Source of the DNA: Streptomyces sp. WM4235
Lineage (GTDB): Bacteria; Actinomycetota; Actinomycetes; Streptomycetales; Streptomycetaceae
Length of the DNA: 64,000 nucleotides
NCBI RefSeq assembly: GCF_001279725.1
Contig: NZ_LGDE01000469.1
Location: 114,679 to 178,678, forward strand
Reading direction: 5' to 3'
Shown here: piece by piece, positions 16,318-27,970 of the stretch
How the letters are laid out: every line of letters starts with the position of its first letter
How positions within the stretch are numbered: the stretch's first letter is position 1
Program-made: the position numbers and the translations under genes
The notes under the pieces: model-generated
Database searches by the model: none
What the model saw: only the letters and a program-made list of their open reading frames with translations
Told to the model about the DNA's origin: nothing

Positions 16318-17589
16318 CTACCGGTTGACCGCCGTGAGCCGTTCGTAGGTGGCCAGCACCGTGCGGGTCTGGTGTTCCACCTGCGTGGCCACCGGGATCC
16401 AGCGCGCCTGGAAACGGGCCGCGAACTCCTCGCACCACCCCGTCACCAGGCGGTCCAGCCCCTGCGCCGCCGGATGCCCCTGCGCCCGCAGCACGCGCAG
16501 CAGCATCGCGGCGGCGCGCAGCGACAGTCGCCGCCCGAACGCGTCGATGCTGCCGATGTGCGCCGTGGTGGCCTCGGCGGGGGCCCCGGGGCCGGTCCAC
16601 TCGACGGTGATCCGGGGGATCAGGGCGAGTGTCCAGTCCACCGCCCGCAGCAGCGGCGCGGCGTCCGGGTCCGCCGTGTACACCCCCTCGCGTACGGCGG
16701 CCACCCGGTCGGCGTCCCCGGTGAGCCGTCCGGCCAGCATGCGCAGCGCGCGCCGCGGGTCGGGGTGCGGGGCCGGGTCGTCCACCAGGTCGGACGCCCA
16801 CATGGGCACTTCGACGATCGCGGTGGTACCCGCGTACCGGTGGGCGTGGTACCAGGTGCTCAGCCGGGTGTCCTCCGGGTGGAAGGCCCCGGCCGCCTCG
16901 GTGCCCGGTTCGGGCATCACGAAGATGCCGGGCCCGGGGGAGGGCCACCCGGTGGCGTCGGAGGCACCCGTCTCCACCGGGATCCGCAGCTCGGCCGCCG
17001 ACTTGGTGAAGGGCTCCGAGAGTCCGGGTATGTCCCGTGTGAGCTGGACCCAGGAGCCGCCCAGGTCGGTGCCGTGCAGGGAGATCTGGAGTACGGGGCG
17101 CAGTTCGTCGATGAGCGCGGTCAGGGCCAGGGTCTCGGGCGGCAGTCGGTCCGGGGGCAGTAAGGACGGTGCCCACTCGGGCTGTTCGGGCCCGGGGGGT
17201 CGGAAGAAGTTCCGGTGGTAGTCGAGGAGGGAGTACGGGCGGGGAGTGAGGTGCAGGGCCGCCCCGTCGGGGTCCGCGCAGAGCAGGAAGTGCCAGCCGC
17301 AACCGGCCCGGGGGGCGAGGTCGCGGATGACGCGCCGGGCCAGGGAGAGGGCCGTCGGGCCGCCGACGGGTTCGTTGGCGTGCGCCCCGGCGACGACGAG
17401 GACGTTGCGGTCCGGTGCGCCCGCCCCGGCGGGCTCCCCGCCGACGGAGAGCAGCCACAGCGGCCTGCCGGCCCGGGAGGCGCCGACCTGGCGCAGTCGT
17501 ACCAGGGCCGGATGCTCGTCCGCCAGGGCGCGTGCGGCCAGGGCGAGTTCGTGCGGAGTGGGGTAGCACATGTCTCGTAGGAGGGTCAC
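16318..17589 (-). CDS. M14-family zinc carboxypeptidase
   Basis: A 423-residue protein from GTG 17589 (an in-frame ATG lies six codons later). The zinc-binding HxxE is in VVAGAHANEPVGG, a third ligand His is in LQISLHGTD, and the catalytic Glu is in TTAIVEVPMW, all in M14 order and spacing. There is no obvious signal peptide, so the enzyme may act in the cytoplasm, on muropeptides or amino-acid conjugates. The C-terminal 120 residues are helical and specific to this actinobacterial subgroup. It stands alone between non-coding stretches. Confidence 0.88.
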   Translation of the reverse strand: MTLLRDMCYPTPHELALAARALADEHPALVRLRQVGASRAGRPLWLLSVGGEPAGAGAPDRNVLVVAGAHANEPVGGPTALSLARRVIRDLAPRAGCGWHFLLCADPDGAALHLTPRPYSLLDYHRNFFRPPGPEQPEWAPSLLPPDRLPPETLALTALIDELRPVLQISLHGTDLGGSWVQLTRDIPGLSEPFTKSAAELRIPVETGASDATGWPSPGPGIFVMPEPGTEAAGAFHPEDTRLSTWYHAHRYAGTTAIVEVPMWASDLVDDPAPHPDPRRALRMLAGRLTGDADRVAAVREGVYTADPDAAPLLRAVDWTLALIPRITVEWTGPGAPAEATTAHIGSIDAFGRRLSLRAAAMLLRVLRAQGHPAAQGLDRLVTGWCEEFAARFQARWIPVATQVEHQTRTVLATYERLTAVNR

Positions 17590-17702
17590 ATGTCATGCCA
17601 TGCCCGCCGCGCACGCCCCCTACTGCTCCGGGCGCCCCGCACTTCCCCGAATCCCGAGGAAAACCCCTGGCCAACGCCTCGCCCCCGGCATGCTCGCGTC
17701 GG

Positions 17703-18413
17703 TCAGTCCATTCCGACCAGGCAGTAGACGTACTCGTTGAGGGGGATCCCGTTGCGGGTGTAGCTGTAGGAGAAGGCGTACTCCGTCTTCGGGTTGTCGT
17801 TGCAGCGGTCCAGGTCGGAGGTCATCGGGATGCTCTCGATCACCCGGTAGTGCGCGTCGGACGCCGAGCAGGGGACCTCCCGGACCCCGGTGACCCGTTG
17901 GGCGGTCGTCGAGTCCGGCAGCGTCCCGTTGAGGCAGGTGCCCCGGTCGAACGGGCTCGGGGCGGCCTCCGACGGCGACGGCGTGGGGTCGGGTGCGGAC
18001 GTCCCCGTGGACGTGGTCGACGTGGGGAGGACCACCGGGGGTGGGGCCGGCGCGGGGGACCAGACGCTGATCGTGGGGGAGGGCGTCGGGGAGGTCTCGA
18101 CCTTGTCGTCGTCCCCGTTGTTCAGCAGGACCACGCCGACGATCACGGCGGCGAGGAGCCCGACCGCCACCAGGCATCCCTTCGCGCCCGACTTGCCCGG
18201 GGCCGCGGGTTGCCCCGGGGCCGCGCCGGCGACCTGGCCCACCCGGATGCGCAGCAGTACGTCGGTGTCGCCGACGCGGGCCCGGACGAGTTGGCCGTCC
18301 GTGCAGGAGGGGATCCGCAGGCGGGCGGGCCCCGACGCCAGGGCCACCGTGAGGATCACGCCGTGGGCGGCCTGCTGCGGGGTGATCGTGAGGGGGATCT
18401 CCTGAGGCGACAC
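17703..18413 (-). CDS. LppU/SCO3897-like membrane-anchored protein with DnaJ C-domain-like N terminus
   Basis: A 236-residue protein starting at GTG 18413, chosen because GGGAG lies seven bases upstream. Residues 1-55 (EIPLTITPQQAAHGVILTVA, LRIPSCTDGQLVRARVG, VLLRIRVG) imitate the substrate-binding C domain of DnaJ, including the DG(T/Q)xxR turn. One transmembrane helix (CLVAVGLLAAVIVGVVLL) is followed by an acidic Ser/Thr/Pro linker. An extracytoplasmic domain holds four cysteines and the LppU-like features RGTCLNG, VPCSASDAHYRVIE and CNDNPKTEY. No J domain is present. Function unknown; the outer domain is probably a disulfide-stabilised sensor or scaffold. Confidence 0.78.
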   Translation of the reverse strand: MSPQEIPLTITPQQAAHGVILTVALASGPARLRIPSCTDGQLVRARVGDTDVLLRIRVGQVAGAAPGQPAAPGKSGAKGCLVAVGLLAAVIVGVVLLNNGDDDKVETSPTPSPTISVWSPAPAPPPVVLPTSTTSTGTSAPDPTPSPSEAAPSPFDRGTCLNGTLPDSTTAQRVTGVREVPCSASDAHYRVIESIPMTSDLDRCNDNPKTEYAFSYSYTRNGIPLNEYVYCLVGMD

Positions 18414-18598
18414 CGGCTGCTCCCAGAGTGGTGGTGGTGCGGACGCTGTCTGACGAACCCGAGAGATTCTGCCCACCCCGCACACGGTGACGCAGGCATT
18501 CCGCGCGAAGTCCCCCCGAACGTACGTCCGTTGATCAGCCACCGCAGGGGCGCACGACCTGCCCTCCCGGGGGCGCCCGGGAGGGCAGGGGGGCCGCG

Positions 18599-20875
18599 CT
18601 ACCCGGCCGACTCCGACCGGAGCACCACCGCCGGCCGGTCCGCCAGCAGCGCCGACAGGGCGATCTCGCCCTCGTGCGCGTCCCCGTACGGCAGGGACGT
18701 CCAGCGCCCCGCCGGCAGGGTCAGCGCGGTGTCGCGCCAGCCGCCCGCGCCCGCGAGCCGGTGCGAGAGCCGGGTGGCCACCGCGATCAGGCCGGTCGAG
18801 CGGACGAAGGCCACGCAGTGGTCCGCCGCCGGGCCCCGGGCGGCCAGCGGCGCGTACCCGGTGAACAGGTCGGGGCGGGAACGCCGCAGCCGCAGCAGCG
18901 CGGTGGTCAGGGCGAGCTTCTCCTGCGCGACGCCCCGCGGGGTCATGCCCGCGTCGAGCAGGGCCGCGGCCTCGCGCGGGTGGACGGCGGGACGCCGGTT
19001 GTCGGGGTCGACCAGGGCCCGGTACTCGCTCTCCTCGCCCTGGTACACCTCCGGAACCCCGGGCATCGCCAGGTGAAGCAGGGTCATCCCGAGGAGGTTG
19101 GCCCGGGCGGCCTCCCGCAGTTCCGGCGGGAGGTCCGCGGGGAGCGCGCCGGGCCGGGACGCCGCCTCGGTGATCCCCGCCTCGTACCTCTCGTCCGGTT
19201 CCGTCCAACTGGTGTGCAGCCCGGCCTCGCGGGCTCCCTTCAGCAGGGCCGCCGACAGGCGGGGCCCGCGTTCCGGGACCTCCCCGAGGCCCAGGGCGGT
19301 CTGCCGCGCCACCCACGCGGCCCGGGGGTCCGGGCCCCCGTCGCCCGGTCCGGCCATGTGCCCCGGAGCCTGCGAGAGGGTCGAGATCCGCGCCCGGACG
19401 TCCGCGCTCCGCTTGGTGTCGTGGGTGGACAGCACCGTGCCCGAGGCGGGCCAGTCCCGTTCCAGGTCGGCGCAGTACGCGTGGAACCCGGCCACCGACA
19501 CCGCCGGCCGGCCGGGCTCCCCGCCGACCTCCGTGGCCGACAGCAGCGGGGCCCAGCGGTAGAAGGCCCGGTCCTCCAGCGACTTCGCCCGCAGGGCGGC
19601 CGAGGTCTGGGCGAAGCGGGCGGCGAAGGCGGGGTCCCGCGCCACCAGGTCCCGCACGCCGGCCACCGCGTGGGCCCCGGCCCGGGAGGCGGCCCGCTCC
19701 AGTGCCTGCGGCGGCATGTCCGGCTCGCCGGGGTACGGCCGGTACACCGGATACTCGATGAGCAACTCCCGTACCGCAGAGGCCAGATCGGGGCCCGCGA
19801 ACCGCTGGAGCGTCGCCAGCTCGGCCGCCAGATCGCCGGTCAGCACCTCACGCGTCGCCGCCGCCGCGGTCTCCTCCCAGGAGGGCGCCCCGGTGGACTC
19901 CCGGTACAGGCGCGCCAGTTCGTCGACGCCGGCCGGATCGGTGAAGACCCCGTCCAGCCGGTGCAGCGCGTCGTAGCCCGTGGTGCCGGCGACCGGCCAG
20001 CCGGGAGGCAGCCGCTCCTGGGGGGCCAGGATCTTCTCCACCACGATCCAGCACTCCTCGCCGACCTCCGCGCGCAGCCGCCGCAGGTACTCCCGCGGAT
20101 CCGCCAGTCCGTCCACGTGGTCGATCCGCAGCCCCGACACCACCCCGTCGCGGACCAGCTCCAGCACCTTGACGTGCGTGGCCGCGAAGACCTCCGGGTC
20201 CTCCACCCGAACCCCGATCAGATCCGAAATGGTGAAGAAACGGCGGTAGTTCAGGGCGGTCCGGGCCTCGCGCCAGCACGCCGGCCGGTACCACTGCGCG
20301 GCCAGGAGCTCCGTCGTCGGCAGTGCGGCCGTTCCCTCCCGCAGCGGGAACTCGTGCTCCCCGCAGCGCAGCACCCCGCCGACGACCTTCACCTCGCCCG
20401 GGTCGAGCGGTTCGGCGAGCACCGGCAGCAGCACCTGCCCGTCGCCCGCCTCCCAGTCGATGTCGAACCAGGCCGCGTACGAGGACTCCGGCCCCTCCCG
20501 CAGCACCTCCCACAGCGGCCGGTTCAGCCGCAGCGGCGACGGCACCGCCATGTGGTTCGGCACGATGTCGAGCACCACGCCCAGCCCGTGTTCCCGCGCG
20601 GTCGCGGCGAGGGCCCGCAGCCCCCGCTCCCCGCCGAGCTCGGCCCGCACCCGGGTGTGGTCGGTGACGTCGTACCCGTGCGTGGAACCGGGCACGGCCT
20701 CCAGCACCGGCGACAGGTGCAGGTGGGACACGCCGAGCGAGGCGAGGTACGGAACCACCGCCCCGGCCGCCGCGAACGGGAACTCGGGACACAGCTGGAG
20801 ACGGTAGGTGGACGCCGGAGTGACGGATGTCGGAACATCGGTTTCCGCTTGGCTGCTCAAGTACTCCTGGGTCAT
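18599..20875 (-). CDS. treY: Malto-oligosyltrehalose synthase (TreY)
   Basis: A 758-residue GH13 enzyme that isomerises the reducing end of maltodextrins to a trehalose unit, feeding TreZ. The barrel motifs are STYRLQL at the start, LYLSPVLEA-like HLHLSPVLEAVPGSTHGYDV, GLGVVLDIVPNHMA (region I), SGLRIDHVDGLADP (region II nucleophile), IVVEKILAPQERLP (region III Glu) and STHDTKRSADVRAR (region IV). ATG 20875 gives the usual length although a longer frame reaches 20977; no clear ribosome binding site helps. It is divergent from the MFS gene across 82 bases. Separation from treZ by about 6 kb is unusual for the pair. Confidence 0.95.
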   Translation of the reverse strand: MTQEYLSSQAETDVPTSVTPASTYRLQLCPEFPFAAAGAVVPYLASLGVSHLHLSPVLEAVPGSTHGYDVTDHTRVRAELGGERGLRALAATAREHGLGVVLDIVPNHMAVPSPLRLNRPLWEVLREGPESSYAAWFDIDWEAGDGQVLLPVLAEPLDPGEVKVVGGVLRCGEHEFPLREGTAALPTTELLAAQWYRPACWREARTALNYRRFFTISDLIGVRVEDPEVFAATHVKVLELVRDGVVSGLRIDHVDGLADPREYLRRLRAEVGEECWIVVEKILAPQERLPPGWPVAGTTGYDALHRLDGVFTDPAGVDELARLYRESTGAPSWEETAAAATREVLTGDLAAELATLQRFAGPDLASAVRELLIEYPVYRPYPGEPDMPPQALERAASRAGAHAVAGVRDLVARDPAFAARFAQTSAALRAKSLEDRAFYRWAPLLSATEVGGEPGRPAVSVAGFHAYCADLERDWPASGTVLSTHDTKRSADVRARISTLSQAPGHMAGPGDGGPDPRAAWVARQTALGLGEVPERGPRLSAALLKGAREAGLHTSWTEPDERYEAGITEAASRPGALPADLPPELREAARANLLGMTLLHLAMPGVPEVYQGEESEYRALVDPDNRRPAVHPREAAALLDAGMTPRGVAQEKLALTTALLRLRRSRPDLFTGYAPLAARGPAADHCVAFVRSTGLIAVATRLSHRLAGAGGWRDTALTLPAGRWTSLPYGDAHEGEIALSALLADRPAVVLRSESAG

Positions 20876-20957
20876 GAGAACGTACGTACCCAGCCTGCGG
20901 GATTCCGTGCCATGACCCAATGCATCCGGGTGACTGCACCGGGTTAACGTTCCTCGG

Positions 20958-22249
20958 GTGTTTGGAACCGTCGACACCTATCGCAAAGTCATCGCCCTGA
21001 CCGGGCCCCTCCTGCCGCTCGTCTCCTTCCTTGCCCGACTTCCCGTCGCGATGTGCCAGTTCGGCAGCGTGCTGCTGATCGCGGAGACCACCGGCTCCCT
21101 CGCCACCGCCGGGATCGTCGGGTTCGCCCTCTCCGCCGGACAGGTGGCCTTCGGGCCCGTCCTGGGCCGGCTCGCCGACCGCCGAGGGCAGCGTCCCGTC
21201 GTCCTGGGCGCCGTCGCCGTCAACGCGGTCGCCACCGGCGCCCTGGTCGCCGGGGCCCTCGGACACCTCGACACGGTTCCGCTCGCCTCGATCGCGGTGG
21301 TCGCCGGCGCCTCCATCCCGCTGATCGGGCCCCTCGCCCGCAGCCGCTCCGTGGCCCTGGCCCGCCGCGCCGAGGCCGACGAGAGCGTGGTGGGCGCCGT
21401 CCACTCGCTCGAAGGCACCCTGGACGAGGTGTCGTTCGTCATCGGACCGGCCCTCGTCGGCACGGCCACGCTCGTCGCGCACCCGGCCGCCGCCCTCGCG
21501 GGCGCCGCCTGCCTCGTCGCCGTCTTCGGCGGTGCCTACGCGCTCCACCCGACGGCCTCCGTCACCGCCGGTTCGCCCGCCCCGGACCGCCCCGAGGGCG
21601 GCCGGTCCCGGCCGCCGGGCGTCGTGTACTCGGTGAGGGCCTCCCTCGCCCTCCAGGGAGCCGTGTTCGGCGCCTGCCAGGCAGGGATCGCGGCCCTGAC
21701 CCTGCGCCTGGGCGTCCCGGGACAGGCGGGCATCGTCTACGCCTGCATGGGCGTGGTCAGCGCCGTCGTGGGCCTGGCCATGGGCGCGCTGCCGGCCCGC
21801 TTCGGACTGCGGCTGCGCTGGAGGCTGGCCACCGCCGCGGGGCTGGCCTTCTCGGCGCCGCTGGTGTTCACCGACGGCCTGCTGCCGCTGTACGCGGTCG
21901 TCACCGTGCTCGGCGCCGCCTGCGCACCGCACCTGATCACCGCGTTCGCGCTCACCGAGCGGCACGTGCAGCCCGCCCGGCTCGCCGAGGCGATGGCCTT
22001 CGCCGCCAGCTCGCTCGTCGCCGGCCAGGCCCTCGCGCTCGGGGTCAGCGGCCAACTCGCCGAGTGGTACGGGCCCGCGGGCCCCTTCGCGCTCGCCGTG
22101 GGCGCGGCGGCGCTGTGCCTGGTCCTGGCCCTGGCCACCCGGGTGCCCGCGGCCCGCCCGCACCCCGGGGTCGTCATCCCCGCACAGGCGACCGCGCCGC
22201 GGATCGGGGCGGCCGGCGAGAAGGGGCCGACCGCCGCCGGACGGACCTC

Positions 22250-22265
<16 letters not shown>
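20958..22265 (+). CDS. MFS transporter
   Basis: A 435-residue protein from GTG 20958 with about twelve hydrophobic segments. The loop after the second helix carries the MFS signature GPVLGRLADRRGQRPV, and the second half repeats a weaker version near LPARFGLRLRW. It resembles drug or metabolite exporters of the DHA1 type; no substrate can be assigned. The gene is divergent from treY and its 3' end overlaps that of glgX by 16 bases, so any terminators lie inside coding sequence. There is no regulator gene adjacent. Confidence 0.88.
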
Positions 22266-24364
<2,099 letters not shown>

Positions 24365-24649
24365 GGATAACGACTCTTCCCTCGATGTCGGTGGATGCCC
24401 CTGGCGATCCGGCGTACACCACGTCACTGCCAGATCTTCCCCGAAAGAGCGCCCCCAAGCGGGGACTTGGGATGCTCCTACCGGGTGACCCGGAGAGCTG
24501 ATATGCGGGTCAGTGGACTGTGTGGGCATCGGATAATGGGTCAACGGGCAGCCGGTGTAAGGGCCATCGGGCTGCATCCGGCCGCGCGCGCGGAGTACCC
24601 TTCCGTGATCACTGGAGACGGGCGTCCAGACGCAGAAGGCGGTGCACGG

Positions 24650-25909
24650 GTGAGCTCGGGAGGTCTGGAGCTGCCCCCTGGTGACAGCGGTCACGAGGGT
24701 GGCCCGGCGGACACCGCGGGGGGCGGGCCCGCGGGAGTGCCGGCCGGAGCGGTCTCGCTGGCCCCGCCGGAGACCGGAGGAACCCGGGCCGGAGCCGAAC
24801 TGGACTGGAGCGCGGACGCCTGGAGCGAGGTCCGGACCCGGGCCCAGCGGGCGGGACGCGCGTACATCTGGCTGAACCTCATCGAACAGCGGCTGCGCTC
24901 GGTGGTCGGGGCGGTGCTGCGGCCGATCTACGAGCCGGCGCACGGCGGGGACGACTGGGTGGTCGCCGCCGCCGGGCCCGCCGGTCAGGAGTGGGTGCAG
25001 CGGGCGGTGGCCGTGCGCGAGGTCAGCCGGCGCAAGGGCTACCTCCTGGACTCGGCCGACGACAACGTCCTGAGCTTCCTGACGCTGCCGCAGTTGCGGG
25101 AGCTGATGGTCCAGCACTGGCCCTGCTTCGAACCGTACTTCGACGACCGGCGCGAGATCGAGCTGGCCCTCGACGAGCTGGAGGTCACCCGGAACGTCGT
25201 CTCCCGCAACCGGGCCCTGTCGCGGGCGGTGCTGGAGCAGGCCGAGCGGGCCTCGGCGCGACTGCTGGAGGTGCTCGGCGGCGGCTCGGGCTCCCCGTCG
25301 GCCGACCGGCTGCCGATCGACGCCGTCGAGGACCTGGTCGGGGACCGGTACGCGGACGTCATCTCGGTCCACCCGGACCGGGTGCGGCTCCAGCGGCAAC
25401 TGCCGGCGGAGGACCTGTTCGGCGGGGCGCGCCGGCTCGACGCCATCGGCATAGGCCTCAACCTGCTGGTCCAGAACTTCTCCGGGCGAAGACTCGTACG
25501 GCTCACCGAGGCGGGCTGCCGGGTCCGACTGCTCTTCCTGAACCCGGCCAGCAGCGCCGTCAAACGCCGCGAACGGGAACTGGGGCTGCGCAAGGGGGAG
25601 CTCAGCCGCTCGGTCGAGATGAACATCCTGCACGTGCGGCGGGTCCGGGCCGGCCTGCGCGACCCCTCGCGCTTCGACATCCACGTCTTCGACGAGACCC
25701 CGCGCTTCACCGCGTACCTGGTGGAGGGCGAGTCCTCGGGGATCGCCGTGGTCCAGTCGTACCTGCGCCGGGCCCGCGGCATGGAGGCCCCCGTGCTCGT
25801 GCTGCGCGGGGGCGGGCGGGGCGTGCCCAAGGACGCCGACCACGGGCTGTTCACGACGTACCGGGAGGAATTCGAATCGGTGTGGGAGGACTCCCGGCCG
25901 GTGTCGTGA
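24650..25909 (+). CDS. SAV2148-family HEPN domain protein
   Basis: A 419-residue protein from GTG 24650 (AGAAGGCGG upstream); GTG 24605 is a second possibility. A disordered acidic Gly/Pro N terminus of about 50 residues leads into an all-helical HEPN domain (AYIWLNLIEQRLRSVVGAVL) with a candidate R-x5-H motif, RELMVQH at 150-156, as in HEPN ribonucleases. The C-terminal half looks like a PLD-like or Rossmann-type module (VRLTEAGCRVRLLFLNPASS, RFTAYLVEGESSGIAVVQSY). Highly conserved in Streptomyces with no known role. It is divergent from glgX across about 285 bases. Confidence 0.85.
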   Translation: MSSGGLELPPGDSGHEGGPADTAGGGPAGVPAGAVSLAPPETGGTRAGAELDWSADAWSEVRTRAQRAGRAYIWLNLIEQRLRSVVGAVLRPIYEPAHGGDDWVVAAAGPAGQEWVQRAVAVREVSRRKGYLLDSADDNVLSFLTLPQLRELMVQHWPCFEPYFDDRREIELALDELEVTRNVVSRNRALSRAVLEQAERASARLLEVLGGGSGSPSADRLPIDAVEDLVGDRYADVISVHPDRVRLQRQLPAEDLFGGARRLDAIGIGLNLLVQNFSGRRLVRLTEAGCRVRLLFLNPASSAVKRRERELGLRKGELSRSVEMNILHVRRVRAGLRDPSRFDIHVFDETPRFTAYLVEGESSGIAVVQSYLRRARGMEAPVLVLRGGGRGVPKDADHGLFTTYREEFESVWEDSRPVS

Positions 25910-26014
25910 CCCGCGCGCCGCCGGACGACGGCCCGACCCGGCGACCGGGCTGTCAGTACCCCGTGGCAGGCTGAAAGTCATTGACCGGAAGTTCGTACGG
26001 GGGAGGGGCGCGTC

Positions 26015-26173
26015 ATGGCGGCGTGGCACGGGGGAACGTTGGTCGGGCTCGACCTGGAGACGACCGGCACGGAACCGGGGGAGTCGCGGATCGTGACCGC
26101 CGCTGCGGTCGAGGTGCGCGACGGCGAAGCGCGGAGCCGGCCGGCGACCCACGCCGGAACGAGGGCCGCGTGA
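26015..26173 (+). pseudogene. Truncated DEDDh exonuclease N terminus (52 codons)
   Basis: ATG 26015, with GGGGGAGGGG upstream, reads MAAWHGGTLVGLDLETTGTE, then SRIVTAAAVEVRDG, before running into RPATHAGTRAA and a TGA. The first half is a clear second copy of the Exo I motif (DxE) region of the following gene. The remaining 180 or so residues of the domain are missing. The TGA overlaps the ATG of the intact exonuclease (TGATG), so translation is likely coupled. It could be a deletion relic or could now serve as a translational leader. Confidence 0.65.
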
Positions 26174-26886
26174 TGAGCTGGATCAGTGGACCGTTGGTGG
26201 CCTTCGACCTGGAGACCACGGGCACCGACGTCGAGACCGACCGCATCGTCACGGCGGCGGTCGTGCGGCTGGATTCGGCCGGGGCCGTATCGGCCGAGCG
26301 GACCTGGTTGCTGGATCCAGGGGTGGCGATACCGGAGCAGGCATCGGCGATCCACGGCATCTCGACGGAACACGCCCGCGAGCACGGGGTGCCGGCCGCT
26401 TCCGCCATAGAGGAGATCGCACAGGCAGTCGCCGAGGGGCTGCGGCTCGGCACGCCGCTGGTGGTGATGAACGCACGCTACGACCTGTCACTGCTGGACC
26501 GTGAGTGTCGGCGGCACGAGGTCGAGTCGATCAGCGAGCGGCTGGGCAGTGTGCCTTCGCCCGTCATCGATCCGCTGGTGATCGACAAGCACGTCGACAA
26601 GTACCGGAGGGGCAAGCGGGCCCTCCACGCACTGTGTGACCACTACGGGGTGTCGCTCGACGACGCGCACGACGCGAGGGCCGATGCCGTGGCCGCAGCC
26701 CGGGTGGTGCGACGCATGGGCGAGAAGCACCGTCCCGTCGCCGCGATGCCGTTGGCGGATCTGCATGACCTTCAGGTGCGCGCGGCGGCCGAGCAGTCGG
26801 TCTCCTTGCAGGCGTATCTGCGGCGTACCGCGGATCCGACGACGGTCGTCGAGCCGGCCTGGCCACTCATTCCCCGGAGACGATGA
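26173..26886 (+). CDS. DEDDh-family 3'-5' exonuclease
   Basis: A 237-residue protein from ATG 26173. Exo I is FDLETTGTD (catalytic D and E), Exo II is VVMNARYDLSLLDRE, and Exo III-epsilon is HDARADAVAAARV with the His four residues before Asp, giving the full DEDDh set of the DnaQ epsilon/RNase T type. The usual role is 3'-5' trimming of DNA or RNA. In Streptomyces this stand-alone form is common beside an S1-domain protein; here the neighbouring S1-protein gene is decayed. It is preceded by a truncated copy of its own N terminus with which it shares a TGATG junction. Confidence 0.92.
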   Translation: MSWISGPLVAFDLETTGTDVETDRIVTAAVVRLDSAGAVSAERTWLLDPGVAIPEQASAIHGISTEHAREHGVPAASAIEEIAQAVAEGLRLGTPLVVMNARYDLSLLDRECRRHEVESISERLGSVPSPVIDPLVIDKHVDKYRRGKRALHALCDHYGVSLDDAHDARADAVAAARVVRRMGEKHRPVAAMPLADLHDLQVRAAAEQSVSLQAYLRRTADPTTVVEPAWPLIPRRR

Positions 26887-26895
26887 CGGCGCCGC

Positions 26896-27788
26896 TCAGC
26901 GCTCTCCGGAGGGGAGCGCCTGTAGGTGGGAGAGAGTGATCCGGCGCCGTGGAACGTCGACGTCCATGATGTTCACGAGCAGGCCGTCTCCGACCCGAAC
27001 CACGTCCTCGGGCCGGTCCACGTGTCAAGGCCCAGTTCCGGTCACTCGGCGTCGGCTCGGTCCGCCACCGGGCGCGCAGGACGCCGTCGCTGTCGGGCAG
27101 GACCGCGGTGAACAGCGGGTGGCGTTCGTCGAGGGTCAAGGACAGGGCCGTGGCGGCACGGGCGCCCGCCACCCGGGCGGCCAGTTCGCCGTACTCCGAC
27201 TCGTCGACCGTCGTGCTGGAGATGACCCCGTTCTCGTCCTCCCACACGAACTCCACCGGACCCTCGTCGGGAAGCGAGGCGAGGACCGCGTCGACATCGG
27301 CGGACAGGTCGGGCCAGACGGTCAACTGGGCACGCGGGGTCAGTCGGGCGCGTACCGCATCGATCGTGTCCTCGGTGAGGCGGTGCCAATGGGAGACATT
27401 GTGTAGGTACCCCTCCTCCAGCATCGCCGCGTGCCGCATGGCGACGGACCAGCGCACACGCGCTTAGAAGTCCTCGTCGGCGGGCCGCTGCACACCGGGC
27501 TCGTCGAAGTCCGCGTCGTAGGGCGAGGCCTCCAGCCGCTCCGGGCCCGGCGAGGCCGTGGCCGTCGATCGTCGGCTCCAGGCCGAAGCGGACAAGGAAG
27601 GAGATCTCCGGCTCGCGAACGGCCAGACGGTCGATGCCGGTGTCCTCGGCGAAGGCGGCAATCGCTCGCAGATACGCGCCCTCGACCGGTCCGTGGTCGC
27701 TGATCGTGTCCTCGGCGCCGATGTAACCGCCGCGCTCGTCGCGATCGGCAGGGTCGTACTTGGTGATCCGGTGGACGAAGGACGGCAC
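26896..27788 (-). pseudogene. Decayed gene for an S1 RNA-binding-domain protein
   Basis: Fragments in different minus-strand frames match, in order, one Streptomyces protein family. From GTG 27788 come FVHRITKYDPADRDERGGY and GAYLRAIAAFAEDTGIDRLA; then, after a frame change and loss of an internal stretch near 27550, LEASPYDADFDEPGVQRPAD; then a TAA at 27464-27466 in the same frame; then VRWSVAMRHAAML to RARWRTEPTPSDRNWAL. After another deletion near 27020, EDVVRVGDGLLVNIMDVDV and RRRITLSHLQALPSGER are the end of an S1 domain. At least two deletions or frameshifts and one stop make it non-functional. Confidence 0.7.
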
Positions 27789-27970
27789 GCTGCTCCCCGT
27801 GGTTGTCGACGATGCCCGCTCGGCGGTCGATCTCGTGATCGGGAGCATGGGGCGGGTGGGCCGGCGCATCGCCGCCTTCGAGGATGGCGACCGGGATCAC
27901 CTTCCGCAAGCGGGACATCGTGCGCATCCGGCCGCGGCGGGGTGTGTGCGCGCGGTCGAACTCCCGCGGC
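27789..27970. other. Gap between decayed S1 gene and APH-like gene
   Basis: I see no supported gene in these 182 bases. A minus-strand frame begins ATGTCCCGCTTGCGGAAGG at about 27918 (MSRLRKVIPVAILEGG), but it dissolves into the pseudogene in another frame. It may be further decayed sequence. Confidence 0.4.
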
